This document shows, one piece after another, positions 54,816 to 63,934 of a stretch of DNA of 64,000 nucleotides (its first letter is position 1; every line of letters starts with the position of its first letter). The notes below the pieces were generated by a model. The model saw nothing but the letters and a program-made list of their open reading frames with translations. It did no database searches and was not told the origin of the DNA. The DNA comes from Mycobacterium asiaticum (lineage in GTDB: Bacteria > Actinomycetota > Actinomycetes > Mycobacteriales > Mycobacteriaceae). A program made the translations under genes and the position numbers. The stretch covers positions 97,348-161,347 of the forward strand of contig NZ_LZLS01000097.1 of assembly GCF_001673365.1 (NCBI RefSeq), read 5' to 3'.

Positions 54816-55901
54816 CTACAGGTACTGATTGAGGTGCGTGGCTAAAGCTCGTGCTAACCCGACTGGTACCGCATTGCCGATCTGCTTGGCAATGCCAATC
54901 TTTGTGCCGCACCAGAGGAACTTTTCTGGGAAATCTTGCAGCAAAGCCGCTTCGTAGTGCGTAATTGGCCGATTGACGCGGTGCTTGCCTTCTTCATCCC
55001 ACTGCGGGTGAAGGTAAGCGCCCTTCTCAGGCTTGAAAAACTCCGTCCGGATAGTGTGGGACGGCATATCCCAGCGCATTCGACCCATCACATCTGTTGT
55101 GCCGGTCGGCTTTTCGCGCCAGCACCGAGGAAGTAGGTGGTCCGGTACGTCAAATCGGCCGCCCCCTGGGGGAACATGATCGTATCGCTGTTGAGACAAG
55201 AGGGTCGGCGTCCGGCCGAGGTGAATGTCGAGGCCCTTGAACGCGCCGGGGACAAGCTCCCCAAAGAACTCGACCACCGAATCGGGGAGATTCTTCGAAG
55301 ATGGCTCCTCAGGTACCTTGCCAATGCGCTGCTTGGTTGTCACCCAGCGCTTCATCAAGCCGGATTGTGGCTGTCGGGCGTGCGTTGGTCTAGGCAACTC
55401 GATAGGACCGACGCGCGACCCGATCACAATAGTGCGGATTCGACGCTGGCCCACCCCAAAGTCGGCGGCATTGAGGTGCCCGTAGTGAAGTTTGTAGCGG
55501 GAGAGACTTCCGTGGTCTGCTTCCGCACGGAGTAGCTCAAATTCAGGCGAACGCATGAAGCGGTCAACGTTTTCGATGACGAACACTTTTGGATTGGCCG
55601 TCTTCACGATCCTCAAGTACTCCCGCCACAGCTTATTGCGCGGATCGTTCGCGTCCTTCATCCCGAGATTTGAGAACCCCTGACAAGGCGGCCCCCCGAT
55701 CACGATGTCGGCTTTCGGGATGTCAAGAGACTTCACATTGGCGATATCCCGCCAAAGTGTGTGGTCCTCACCAAAATTTGCCGCATAGGTTGCCGCTGCG
55801 AACAAATCCCACTCGACGGCCAGAACTGGCGAGAACCCCTTAGCAGTAAAACCGCTGGTCATGCCGCCGCAGCCGGCGAACAAATCGATCATGGTGGGCA
55901 C
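54816..55901 (-). CDS. C5 cytosine DNA methyltransferase partner of the NgoMIV-type enzyme
   Basis: A 361-aa Dcm-type enzyme. Motif I is IDLFAGCGG, motif IV GGPPCQGFSN (catalytic Cys73), motif VI VIENVDRF, motif VIII FGVGQRRIR and motif X IGNAVPVGLARAL. All ten-motif landmarks for m5C are present. It would protect host sites from the convergent endonuclease. GTG 55901 and ATG 55892 are equally possible starts. The gene is 52 nt downstream of the Vsr gene on the same strand. Confidence 0.94.
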   Translation of the reverse strand: MPTMIDLFAGCGGMTSGFTAKGFSPVLAVEWDLFAAATYAANFGEDHTLWRDIANVKSLDIPKADIVIGGPPCQGFSNLGMKDANDPRNKLWREYLRIVKTANPKVFVIENVDRFMRSPEFELLRAEADHGSLSRYKLHYGHLNAADFGVGQRRIRTIVIGSRVGPIELPRPTHARQPQSGLMKRWVTTKQRIGKVPEEPSSKNLPDSVVEFFGELVPGAFKGLDIHLGRTPTLLSQQRYDHVPPGGGRFDVPDHLLPRCWREKPTGTTDVMGRMRWDMPSHTIRTEFFKPEKGAYLHPQWDEEGKHRVNRPITHYEAALLQDFPEKFLWCGTKIGIAKQIGNAVPVGLARALATHLNQYL

Positions 55902-55953
55902 GTCCGCATCCTACGGCGGATCACCGACAAGCCGCCGCTCGGCGCGCGCAAAC

Positions 55954-56403
55954 CTATGAAACACCCGAGTGACGCCGGTGGTCGACGGCACGCCGCACCT
56001 TGTCTGCGGCGACCTCCAGGAGCTCATGCTCCCAGATCCTGACTACAACCCACGCCGCGTCCGACAGCAGGCGGTTCTGTTCAATGTCGCGAGCCGCGTT
56101 GCCTTCGAGCTTGTCTTTCCAGAAGCCGGTATTCGTAGCTGGCATGGTGCTGTGCTGTGGACACATGTGCCAGAAGCAACCATCAACGAATACTGCCACC
56201 CTCCAACGAGTGAACACTATGTCGGGTCGGATGAGCTTGCCCGAGAGCCGGATCGGACAATCAACACGAAACCGGAAACCCATCCTATGAAGCCGAGATC
56301 GAAGTGCAATTTCGGGCGCGGTGTTCAACCGCTTAACCGCAGCCATGTTGCGCGATCGCAAAGCCGACGGAGGAGTGCAGGAAGCGGGCACGCGCGTACT
56401 CAT
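55954..56403 (-). CDS. vsr: Very short patch repair endonuclease (Vsr)
   Basis: A 149-aa Vsr. The start RSRNMAAVKRLNTAPE is the family signature, followed by RPDIVFTRWRVAVFVDGCFW with the catalytic Asp, the zinc/active-site HMCPQHS, and VVRIWEHEL. Vsr nicks T:G mismatches made by deamination of 5-methylcytosine, so it guards the genome against mutations at sites made by the neighbouring methyltransferase. It marks the right end of the defence region. Confidence 0.94.
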   Translation of the reverse strand: MSTRVPASCTPPSALRSRNMAAVKRLNTAPEIALRSRLHRMGFRFRVDCPIRLSGKLIRPDIVFTRWRVAVFVDGCFWHMCPQHSTMPATNTGFWKDKLEGNAARDIEQNRLLSDAAWVVVRIWEHELLEVAADKVRRAVDHRRHSGVS

Positions 56404-56494
56404 ATATCCCCAGACTATTAAGAAGTCGTGTGTGGATGCCTGTCAGCCTGCCGTGGTACACCCGCTGATGTCCAATGTCGCATCCGGCCAGTCG

Positions 56495-56851
56495 CTACCC
56501 TCCAATGTGAGGATCAGCAGTCGTTAGGCGTGATGGTTTGACGAAACCTCCACGACAAGGTCGTAGCGAGCCGGCACGGAACGCCCAGAACGTCACGATC
56601 ACATCGGCGGCAGCGGCCGCCTCCACGTCGCCACGACGCACAAACGGCAGCAACAGGTTCACTGCGATCGGCCGTCCAGTCAGCCTGCGGGCGGCCGCCA
56701 CCTCGGCGGCGATCGGGGCACGCGCTCCGGCGATCGTTCCCAGTCCACCTGCTTCGGACACGGCCGCGGCGAGTTCGTGACCCGCAATGGTGCCCATCCC
56801 AGCCTGAGCGATCGGCACGTCCAGGCTGCGTAGGTCGAAGGCGATAGGCAT
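56495..56851 (-). pseudogene. Truncated nitronate monooxygenase (2-nitropropane dioxygenase)
   Basis: A 118-residue frame beginning LDVPIAQAGMGTIAGHELA and continuing AVSEAGGLGTIAG and RPIAVNLLLPF, the first strands of the FMN-binding TIM barrel of nitronate monooxygenases. Family proteins are about 320-350 aa. Homology stops near DVIVTFW (about residue 86) and the rest is unrelated sequence running to a stop. About two thirds of the gene is missing, with the loss on the side of the defence region. Confidence 0.8.
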
Positions 56852-56885
56852 TGACTACAGGCTACCGACGGCACGCACCAAGCCC

Positions 56886-59642
56886 CTACTCAACCGCCGC
56901 AGTGATCGGCGACGTGTTGTGCCCGCTCACCCGTACCCAGTTCGCCACCGAACCGGAAACGGTTCCCCGGATTTCGACGGTCTCTCCCGGAAACACGGTC
57001 ACGTAGTTGTCGTCGTACTCCGCGGGCAGGATCTCGTCGCCGTCGCGCGACGACATGATTTCGGCCCGTTCGAAAAACGCAACATTGGGCGTGGGGTTGT
57101 GTAACCGGATGGCTACGGTTCCCGGTGTCTGTTGACGATGCGCTGTGACGTCCAGCGGCACGCTCGGCAGGTAGTTCAACGCGGTCATGTCCGCCCAGCT
57201 CGCTTGGATTGAGTCAAACGCCCGGTCGTTGTCCGGGTCCCCCACGTCATCGGGTTGTTGCGATTGCCAATACACGTTTTCCGAAATCACTTCGCCGGAT
57301 GCGCGAGCCAGTTGACAGCGAACGAAGAAGACGGGTGACTTCGCGGCACCGCGGGGTAGCGCCATTGCCTCCGCGACACCACCGGCGCCGACGTTGATGC
57401 GGTCTGATGATCCGTCCGCCTGCAGATTGCCCTGCAGGTCGTAGACGCGGACGCGCACACGGAGATCGCCTTCGTCCGAAGGTGATTGGTTGACGACGCT
57501 GATGCGGCCCGAGTCGCCAGTGGCATACGAGTCGAACACGACAGAAAGCGGCCGCAGCCCCTTCTTGGCTCCGAAATATGCGCCACCGGGGCGCAGGTAA
57601 TAGTCGAAGAGCTGCCCGAAGAAGGACGGCCAGGGACTGTTCAGCATCCAATAGATCGTCATCTTGTGGCTGTTCCATCCCATAGCGGCGAACGCCTCGA
57701 ACTGCGCGCGGACGGCCTCGTATTGAGCCAATTGCGCTTTGGCAGCGAAAATCTCGGCACTGTCGGACGGACCGTAGCGCATGCCAATTGAGCGCTGAGC
57801 GCTGAGCAGACCGGCGTTCTTGTACTGCGCGCCGGCGTGAAAAGACCAGGTGTCGTTGATCGGCCACAACTCGTCGGACGGGATGAACCGCTTCAGGCTC
57901 GCGAACGGCGGAATCTGTTCATTGTTGCCTTGTTCGGCCGATGCCCCCCAGGTCGCTCCGTAGCGGCGGCTGAACCAGTAGGCGGGCGGGCGCCAGGTAT
58001 ACGGTCCGGCCATATCGATCCCGTCCCACTGCGAAACGCCGTCGCCGTCGCGGGTCTGACGGGAAGCGGTATCGACAACGGCATTCTGCCAATGCAATTC
58101 ATCGAGAATGGACCGGTATCGACTCCGGATGTCCGCCGGGGGCAACCCGTCACTACCGTTGGCCCAGAGAAACGCCGACGCGTGGCTGCGCAGCAGCTGA
58201 ATCTGTGAACGCATGCTTTCCATCGCCACCCGGTGATCTTCGGCGTCCCACTGCTCCCACTTCTCCCACTGGTTGCAGCACATCCAACCGGCCATCAGCG
58301 GGATACCGAGTTCATCGGCCTTCTCGACAAGGTGTTCGCTGGTGAGCTTGCCTTCAAGCCGGAGCATGTTGAGGCCCAAATCCTTGGCGTAGTGCAGGAT
58401 TGCGTCTTCGCGGTCAGGGCGATACGTCAAGAGCAGATCGGGCGTGTAAGCAGCGCCGCGCACTGGAAACCTTTTGCCGTTGACTTCCAGATAGAAGTCT
58501 CCACCGTCACCGGAGAACGCCTCGTCACGATGCTGTGTGACGGTCCGAATCCCGAAACGCAGTTCGTGGGAGTCGCTGAGTTGCTCGTTGATGCGGAGTT
58601 CGAGCCGAAGGGTGTGCAGCTTCGGCTGCCCCATGGTGTACGGCCACCACAAGACCGGATGTTGAAAATTCAACTCCGAGAATTCATCTGGTGCGAAGGT
58701 GATCTGCCCGTCCTCGCCGGGAGCGAGGGCGACCTCTTGCTCGACGTGAACCGTGGCATTGTCCGGGCGTGTGATTGTGGCGCGCAGAACCCCTCGGATG
58801 CGTTCTGAGGAGTAGTTGTGCACGTCGGCCCGAATCGTCAACCGCGCGCTATCTGCGCTAGGTAGCGAGACTTCCGAATTGACCGATGCCGAGCCGATTC
58901 CCGCGACTCCCAATGCTTTCAAGTACACCGGCTTGAAGATGCCGGCGTTGCGGTCGGGAACGAAAGACGTTCCGCGCCGGTCCGAATCACCGTTCGGCGG
59001 CGGGATACCGAGGTAATCCCAGTTAATCCAATCGTTCCAGCTGTCGGCCAGCTCGACACCGTCCACATCTTGAAGCGCACGCTCCGGTGTTACCTTCACC
59101 GCCAGCACATTTTGCTGCCCAGGTCGAATCAGTTGCGTCACGTCGAACTGGTGATCCACGTACATGCCGACGACCTGCTCGCGGTCGGCAACGAGACGCC
59201 CGTTCAACCAGATGTCAGCGCGATAGTTGATGCCCGGAAATCCCAACAGGTAGGTCTTTCGGTCCTTCGGGGCGATGAACTGGGTGCGGTACCACCAGTC
59301 ACGCTGGTAGAGATCCTGCGGCACTTGGTCGCGGAGATTCTTACCTTCATAAAGATCCCTGTAGACCCCGTTTTCTTGGAGGACCTCCAGCACGGTGGCC
59401 GGCATTCGGCGAATTTGGTACCACGCCGCGCTGTCATGGTCCGATACCGACCCCGGCACAGATAATGCCTCACCCTGCATCGAGGCCGAGTCCGCCGCTG
59501 CCAACGTCCAATTGTCTACTAACTCAAGTTGCTCCGGTGCTGCCGACCGAACATGAGTGGCAATTGAGGTAGGCGTTGCAGCGCAGAGCGAGAGCGAGGT
59601 GAGCGCCAAGAAAACGAAGATCTTGACGGTGACCTTCTGCAT
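56886..59642 (-). CDS. Secreted GH2 enzyme, exo-beta-D-glucosaminidase-like
   Basis: A 918-aa glycoside hydrolase. A signal peptide begins MQKVTVKIFVFLALTS. The GH2 sugar-binding domain (FPGINYRADIWLNGRLV), an immunoglobulin-like domain and the TIM barrel follow. The motif FLWANGSDGLPP and the later ATWGASAEQGN align with the Asp and Glu active-site residues of Amycolatopsis CsxA (from memory Asp469 and Glu541). YWMLNSPWPSFFGQLFDYYL is also typical of that group. It removes GlcN from chito-oligomers in CsxA; the substrate here may differ. ATG 59642 is preferred to the longer frame to 59738 because it starts the signal peptide. An alternative is a GH2 beta-mannosidase. Confidence 0.83.
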   Translation of the reverse strand: MQKVTVKIFVFLALTSLSLCAATPTSIATHVRSAAPEQLELVDNWTLAAADSASMQGEALSVPGSVSDHDSAAWYQIRRMPATVLEVLQENGVYRDLYEGKNLRDQVPQDLYQRDWWYRTQFIAPKDRKTYLLGFPGINYRADIWLNGRLVADREQVVGMYVDHQFDVTQLIRPGQQNVLAVKVTPERALQDVDGVELADSWNDWINWDYLGIPPPNGDSDRRGTSFVPDRNAGIFKPVYLKALGVAGIGSASVNSEVSLPSADSARLTIRADVHNYSSERIRGVLRATITRPDNATVHVEQEVALAPGEDGQITFAPDEFSELNFQHPVLWWPYTMGQPKLHTLRLELRINEQLSDSHELRFGIRTVTQHRDEAFSGDGGDFYLEVNGKRFPVRGAAYTPDLLLTYRPDREDAILHYAKDLGLNMLRLEGKLTSEHLVEKADELGIPLMAGWMCCNQWEKWEQWDAEDHRVAMESMRSQIQLLRSHASAFLWANGSDGLPPADIRSRYRSILDELHWQNAVVDTASRQTRDGDGVSQWDGIDMAGPYTWRPPAYWFSRRYGATWGASAEQGNNEQIPPFASLKRFIPSDELWPINDTWSFHAGAQYKNAGLLSAQRSIGMRYGPSDSAEIFAAKAQLAQYEAVRAQFEAFAAMGWNSHKMTIYWMLNSPWPSFFGQLFDYYLRPGGAYFGAKKGLRPLSVVFDSYATGDSGRISVVNQSPSDEGDLRVRVRVYDLQGNLQADGSSDRINVGAGGVAEAMALPRGAAKSPVFFVRCQLARASGEVISENVYWQSQQPDDVGDPDNDRAFDSIQASWADMTALNYLPSVPLDVTAHRQQTPGTVAIRLHNPTPNVAFFERAEIMSSRDGDEILPAEYDDNYVTVFPGETVEIRGTVSGSVANWVRVSGHNTSPITAAVE

Positions 59643-59774
59643 GATTTCTTGGCTCCTCAACGCGGACTTCGGCTCATCATGCCGTCGGCCTTCTGCCGTG
59701 GCAAACGCGCTGCCGCATCTCAAGCGGTGCAATCGCACGTCGCTGGCGCCACTCGAAGACTGCTCGTTGCGGCA

Positions 59775-60209
59775 CTATCCGGCCGGCGTGAGTTGCATAT
59801 GCTGGGTCACGCGTGGCGGCCGACCCCCGGACCCGCATATCGGCGTGACGATGCCGGAATCATCTTTGCCCGCAAGAGTGTTCGGATCCCACGTGGCGTA
59901 ACTGACGTACACCCCGGGTACCCGTGAGCCACCCGGACAGAATGCGTCAGAGTGCCAGAGCAGTGTCCATTGCCCGTCGACCATTCGGGCATTACCAAAG
60001 GCGGGACCATCGGGTGTGTTTGCTACCGAAGCGCATCCCTCGCCGCATGGCGTGAAGTACCAATCACTATCAGTGGCCTCTCCCGAATCCGAGGTCACCG
60101 TCGAAATGTAGTGCCCGCTCATGGATGATTCTGCCCATGCGGTGCCAGTTGACCCGAAGACCCACCCGACGAACACGGCGGCGGTACCAATAAGTCGTGC
60201 AATGGTCAT
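59775..60209 (-). CDS. Small secreted protein of unknown function
   Basis: A 144-aa protein with a Sec signal peptide that probably ends at AWA-ES (residue 26). The mature part has four Cys (CGEGC, FCPGG, ICGSG) and patterns such as WYFTPCGEGCA and GQWTLLWHSD seen in small mycobacterial exported proteins. GGAGGA lies about 8 nt upstream of ATG 60209, which supports the start. Function unknown. Confidence 0.75.
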   Translation of the reverse strand: MTIARLIGTAAVFVGWVFGSTGTAWAESSMSGHYISTVTSDSGEATDSDWYFTPCGEGCASVANTPDGPAFGNARMVDGQWTLLWHSDAFCPGGSRVPGVYVSYATWDPNTLAGKDDSGIVTPICGSGGRPPRVTQHMQLTPAG

Positions 60210-60287
60210 GATCTGCTGTCCTCCCTACCGACTCACGGCGTCCTAGCTTTGCTATAGCACAAAGACGGAGTTGTTGGGCACCCTCGA

Positions 60288-60740
60288 TCACGGTCTCTTC
60301 GGCAACACCTTCAGCCACCCGTCCGCGAGCAGTTCCAGCAACTGCCCATCCGGATCCCGAATCATGGCCGACCCGTTCGTCACCGTCCCAGCGACCACCT
60401 CTCCCCCGTACTCCGTCACCCGCGCGAGTACACCAGGAACATCAGACACCGAGAACGAAATATGCGTCAACCCAACCTGATCCATCACCCGCTGCCCGCC
60501 GGCGTGGACTTCACGTGCCGAATAGTCGATCAGCTCAAGCACGAAGCTATCGCGCACGAGATACGTCGCGTGCACCCCAAGCGGCTCGGGCAACCCCAAC
60601 AAAGGCGCAGTCCGGTTGTCGGGTGGATCGAGGTCCCACCAGAACTGAAACCCGAGCAGCCCCTCGTAGAACCGCCGCGACCGCTCCCGGTCTCGCACGC
60701 ACAACCCGACATGGTTGAAAACGACCGGTTGTGAACCCAT
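60288..60740 (-). CDS. VOC (glyoxalase/bleomycin resistance) superfamily protein
   Basis: A 150-aa protein with two beta-alpha-beta-beta-beta units. The first starts FNHVGLCVRDRERSRRFYEGLLGF and has a metal-ligand-type His; the second has GLTHISFSVSDVPG and ends IRDPDGQLLELL with the typical Glu. ATG 60740 is chosen because GGGAGG lies 8 nt upstream. Substrate unknown; family members include dioxygenases, lyases and methylmalonyl-CoA epimerases. Confidence 0.87.
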   Translation of the reverse strand: MGSQPVVFNHVGLCVRDRERSRRFYEGLLGFQFWWDLDPPDNRTAPLLGLPEPLGVHATYLVRDSFVLELIDYSAREVHAGGQRVMDQVGLTHISFSVSDVPGVLARVTEYGGEVVAGTVTNGSAMIRDPDGQLLELLADGWLKVLPKRP

Positions 60741-60844
60741 CAAAACCTCCCGGGCCTCGTGCGCTGACACGCAATGATGGCAAAGATAGGAAGACGGTGT
60801 CGAATATCGCCTGAGCAATTGCGGTATGTCGCCCGAAACGCCAA

Positions 60845-62251
60845 CTAGGCCAGCGCTATCGGCGACTTTGCCCCTCGCTTGACCCGCAGCCTGCGGCTGA
60901 TCTCAAGCAGCCGCGCCACCCCGTCCTCGATTCCGGAGGCGAGCTTATCGATGTCGGGTGCGGCGTCGTAGTCGCCGGTGATGCCGAAGACGAACTGGTC
61001 GAAGTAGCTGACCATCGCGATTCCGGTGCGCAGGTGCAGCGCGATCGGCGGAATCGGCAGCACCTCCAACACGCGCCGGCCCAGCAGTTTCTGTTCGCCT
61101 CGTGGGCCCGGCACATTGGTCGCCAAAGCGACCACGGCTTTCTGCGGTAACCGGCTCAGCAGCCGAATAGTCCACGCAGAGAGAGCAAATGGCGCCTTTC
61201 GGGCCGCCGCAATCATCGCATTGCCGCCTTCGCGCTGCCCACTGCCCTTGGTGCGCAGGAGTCGTTGGTGGACCAACTCCAACTGCGTCACGGGGTCGGC
61301 TTCGTCGACGGGCAGCAGCGGCAGCATCGCCGACACCTGGTTGTCGGTCATGTTGAATTTGTCCATCCCGCGTACCGAGACCGGCACCAATGTGCGCAGC
61401 GAATCGCGCCCGGGTTGTTCGCCGCGGTCGAGCAGGATCTGTCGGTAACTGGCGGTAATCGCCGCCAGCGCCACATCGTTGAGGGTCACGCCGAACGCCT
61501 CGCCGATTTCATGCAAATCCGCCAACCCGACCCGACCCACGCTGAAGCGCCGCCTTGCGGTGACAGAACCGCTCAATGACGTCTCCGGCGCCGAATTCAA
61601 CAGGCTCACCGTCAGTCCAGCAGCACCCAGTGCGGCGTGTTCGACGCCGGTCACAACACTCGCGGCGCTGTGCGCGAGCGCACTCACCCAACTCAACGGA
61701 TTGCGGCTCTGCCTGGACCCGCCCGCCTGGGAGTCGTTTTCCTCCTTAGTGGCGCGGATGTCGGTAGCAAAAGAGTCACCGCCACCGTCGTCGCTGAGCT
61801 TTGCCATCATCTGTGTGGTCGCGATGCCATCGGCCATGCAGTGGTGCAACTTCGTCAGCACCGCCCACCGGCCATCGCGCAAGCCTTCGATGACGAAGCA
61901 GTCCCACAACGGACGCCCCCGGTCCAGGCGACGCTCCATCACATCGGCAACCATCTCGAACAGTTCGGTGTCGCCTCCTGGGTGCGGCAGGGCGAGTCGG
62001 TGCAGATGCCGGTCGATGTCGAAGTGTGGGTCATCCACCCATTCCGGGGGGCCGATGTCCAGCGGATGGGTTCGCAGCACCTGCGTGCAGCGCGGGATGC
62101 GTTGGATCCGCCCGGTATAGGCAGCGACGAACTCCTCATGGGTGGGCGCGGGCCCTTGCAGGATCGAGACGCCGCCAATCGCCAAGCTCACATGCGGGTC
62201 AGAGTCTTCGACTTCTAGGAATGCGGCGTCGAGGGCGGACAGGTGCTCCAT
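60845..62251 (-). CDS. WS/DGAT family acyltransferase (triacylglycerol/wax ester synthase)
   Basis: A 468-aa enzyme. The start MEHLSALDAAFLEVE, the catalytic HHCMADG (about 136-142) and the late motif TNVPGPRGE are diagnostic of the mycobacterial Tgs family, which makes triacylglycerol from acyl-CoA and diacylglycerol. The C-terminal ISYFDQ-like segment appears as VSYFDQFVFGITGD. Length and motifs are complete. A wax ester synthase is the alternative. Confidence 0.92.
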   Translation of the reverse strand: MEHLSALDAAFLEVEDSDPHVSLAIGGVSILQGPAPTHEEFVAAYTGRIQRIPRCTQVLRTHPLDIGPPEWVDDPHFDIDRHLHRLALPHPGGDTELFEMVADVMERRLDRGRPLWDCFVIEGLRDGRWAVLTKLHHCMADGIATTQMMAKLSDDGGGDSFATDIRATKEENDSQAGGSRQSRNPLSWVSALAHSAASVVTGVEHAALGAAGLTVSLLNSAPETSLSGSVTARRRFSVGRVGLADLHEIGEAFGVTLNDVALAAITASYRQILLDRGEQPGRDSLRTLVPVSVRGMDKFNMTDNQVSAMLPLLPVDEADPVTQLELVHQRLLRTKGSGQREGGNAMIAAARKAPFALSAWTIRLLSRLPQKAVVALATNVPGPRGEQKLLGRRVLEVLPIPPIALHLRTGIAMVSYFDQFVFGITGDYDAAPDIDKLASGIEDGVARLLEISRRLRVKRGAKSPIALA

Positions 62252-62333
62252 AACCGTTTACTATCCGCCCTAATACGTGGGTGGGTGAGAGTCAGAAGTC
62301 CTCACCTTGCAGGGTCGAACGCAGGATAGGTTG

Positions 62334-63716
62334 ATGCCGATGAGCGATATGACAGCGCGGTTCGCCGACGTTGTCGGTAGCGATCACCTGCTGACCGGCG
62401 ATGCGATCCCCGAGGACTACTCCCATGACGAGGAGTTGGCGCTCTCGCCGGTAGCGCCGGCGTATGTCGCCAAGCCGGCCACCGCCGAGGAGGTGGCCGA
62501 GCTGCTGAAGGCCGCTTCCGAAAGTGGCGTGCCGGTGACGGCTCGCGGGTCTGGGTGCGGTCTGTCGGGGGCCGCGCGGCCGATCGAAGGCGGGTTGGTG
62601 ATCGCGTTCGAACGGATGAACAAGGTCATCGAGGTCGACACCACCAACCAGGTCGCAATCGTTCAGCCCGGGGTGACACTGACCGAACTCGACTCCACCA
62701 CAGACGAATTCGGGTTACGGTACATGGTGTATCCGGGCGAGCTGTCCTCGAGCGTCGGCGGCAACGTCGGCACCAATGCCGGCGGGATGCGCGCGGTCAA
62801 ATACGGGGTCGCTCGCCACAACGTGCTCGGTTTGCAGGCGGTGTTACCGACGGGCGAGATCATCCGCACCGGAGGCAGGATCGCCAAGGTCTCAACGGGT
62901 TACGACCTGACTCAATTGATCGTCGGCTCCGAAGGCACCCTGGCGTTGGCCACCGAGGTGATCGTCAAGTTGCACCCGCACCTGGACCACAGCGCTACCG
63001 TGCTGGCTCCCTTCGCCGATCTCGATCAGGTCATGACGGCGGTGCCCGCGGTGTTGGCTAGCGGGTTGGCGCCTTACATCCTCGAGTACATCGACAACGT
63101 CACCATGGCCGCCATCGTGCATACTCAGAATCTCGAACTCGGCATTCCCGACCAGGTTCGCGACAGCTGTGCGGCGTATCTCGTTGTGGCACTGGAGAAT
63201 CGGACCTCGGTCCGATTGGACGAGGATGTCGAGCGCACCGGAGAGCTGTTGGCCGAACTGGGTGCCGCCGACGCGTACGTACTCGAGGGCGGTTCGGCGC
63301 GCCGGCTGATCGAGGCGCGCGAGAAAGCGTTCTGGACGGCCAAAGCGATCGGAGCCGACGACATCATCGACACCGTGGTGCCGCGCTCAGCGATGCCGAA
63401 ATTCCTCGACACCGCAAAGGGTTTAGCGGCCGCAGCCGGTGGAGCAGTCGCAGGTTGCGGACACGCCGGTGACGGCAACGTGCACTTGGCGATCCTGTTG
63501 AAGGATACGGATGCGCGCAAGCAGCTCATGACCGATATCTTCGCGCTCGCAATGGAATTGGGCGGTGCAATATCCGGCGAGCACGGGCTGGGCCGCGCCA
63601 AGACTTCGTACTACCTCAAATTGGAAGATCCGGCCAAGGTGGCACTGTTGCGGCGCATCAAGCACAGCTTCGACCCGGCCGGCATCCTCAACCCCGGAGT
63701 GGTGTTCGGCGAATAG
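62334..63716 (+). CDS. FAD-linked oxidase, GlcD/D-2-hydroxyacid dehydrogenase type
   Basis: A 460-aa flavoprotein. The FAD-binding PCMH domain has ARGSGCGLSGAARP, VQPGVTLTELD, SSVGGNVGTNAGGMRA and IVGSEGTLALATEV. The C-terminal domain carries GHAGDGNVHLAIL and SGEHGLGRAK, His-containing motifs of glycolate oxidase GlcD and D-lactate dehydrogenase. ATG 62334 follows a weak AGGATAGG; ATG 62340 is possible. It oxidises a D-2-hydroxy acid, probably glycolate or D-lactate. Divergent from the acyltransferase. Confidence 0.92.
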   Translation: MPMSDMTARFADVVGSDHLLTGDAIPEDYSHDEELALSPVAPAYVAKPATAEEVAELLKAASESGVPVTARGSGCGLSGAARPIEGGLVIAFERMNKVIEVDTTNQVAIVQPGVTLTELDSTTDEFGLRYMVYPGELSSSVGGNVGTNAGGMRAVKYGVARHNVLGLQAVLPTGEIIRTGGRIAKVSTGYDLTQLIVGSEGTLALATEVIVKLHPHLDHSATVLAPFADLDQVMTAVPAVLASGLAPYILEYIDNVTMAAIVHTQNLELGIPDQVRDSCAAYLVVALENRTSVRLDEDVERTGELLAELGAADAYVLEGGSARRLIEAREKAFWTAKAIGADDIIDTVVPRSAMPKFLDTAKGLAAAAGGAVAGCGHAGDGNVHLAILLKDTDARKQLMTDIFALAMELGGAISGEHGLGRAKTSYYLKLEDPAKVALLRRIKHSFDPAGILNPGVVFGE

Positions 63717-63781
63717 GCACGGATCAACCGTCCACGCTTCGATTTCGCGATGGGTGCGCGACGCACCGCCTCCGGAGGTAT

Positions 63782-63837
63782 GTGTGCACGTGCCCGGCTA
63801 ATAGCGACAAAGTTCCTGTCGCTCGGAGCCGGGCAAA
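63782..63837. repeat. Hairpin direct repeat, copy 1
   Basis: The first of two near-identical 56-nt units. It contains outer arms GCCCGGCT (63792-63799) and AGCCGGGC (63827-63834), and inner arms AGCGACA (63803-63809) and TGTCGCT (63817-63823), so it can fold into a long interrupted stem. GTGCACGTGC, another palindromic run, precedes it. It starts 65 nt after the oxidase gene and may serve as a terminator or a repetitive extragenic element. Confidence 0.8.
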
Positions 63838-63878
63838 ACGTGCAGTGTCCCCAGCCCCGGCGCGGTCTCCGGACGCAT

Positions 63879-63934
63879 ATGTGCACGTGCCCGGCTAATA
63901 GCGACAAAGTTTTTGTCGCTCGGAGCCGGGCAAA
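63879..63934. repeat. Hairpin direct repeat, copy 2
   Basis: The second copy, 97 nt downstream of the first, with the same arms at 63889-63896/63924-63931 and 63900-63906/63914-63920. Differences lie only in the loop (TTCC versus TTTT) and at the unit edges, so both stems are conserved. Such loop-only change suggests the folded form matters. Confidence 0.8.

Noticed and set aside
42423..56403. BREX or standard DISARM
   Set aside because: No PglZ, BrxL, phospholipase D (DrmC) or DrmE/DrmD pair is present; only DrmA/DrmB-like genes and a C5 methyltransferase match DISARM.
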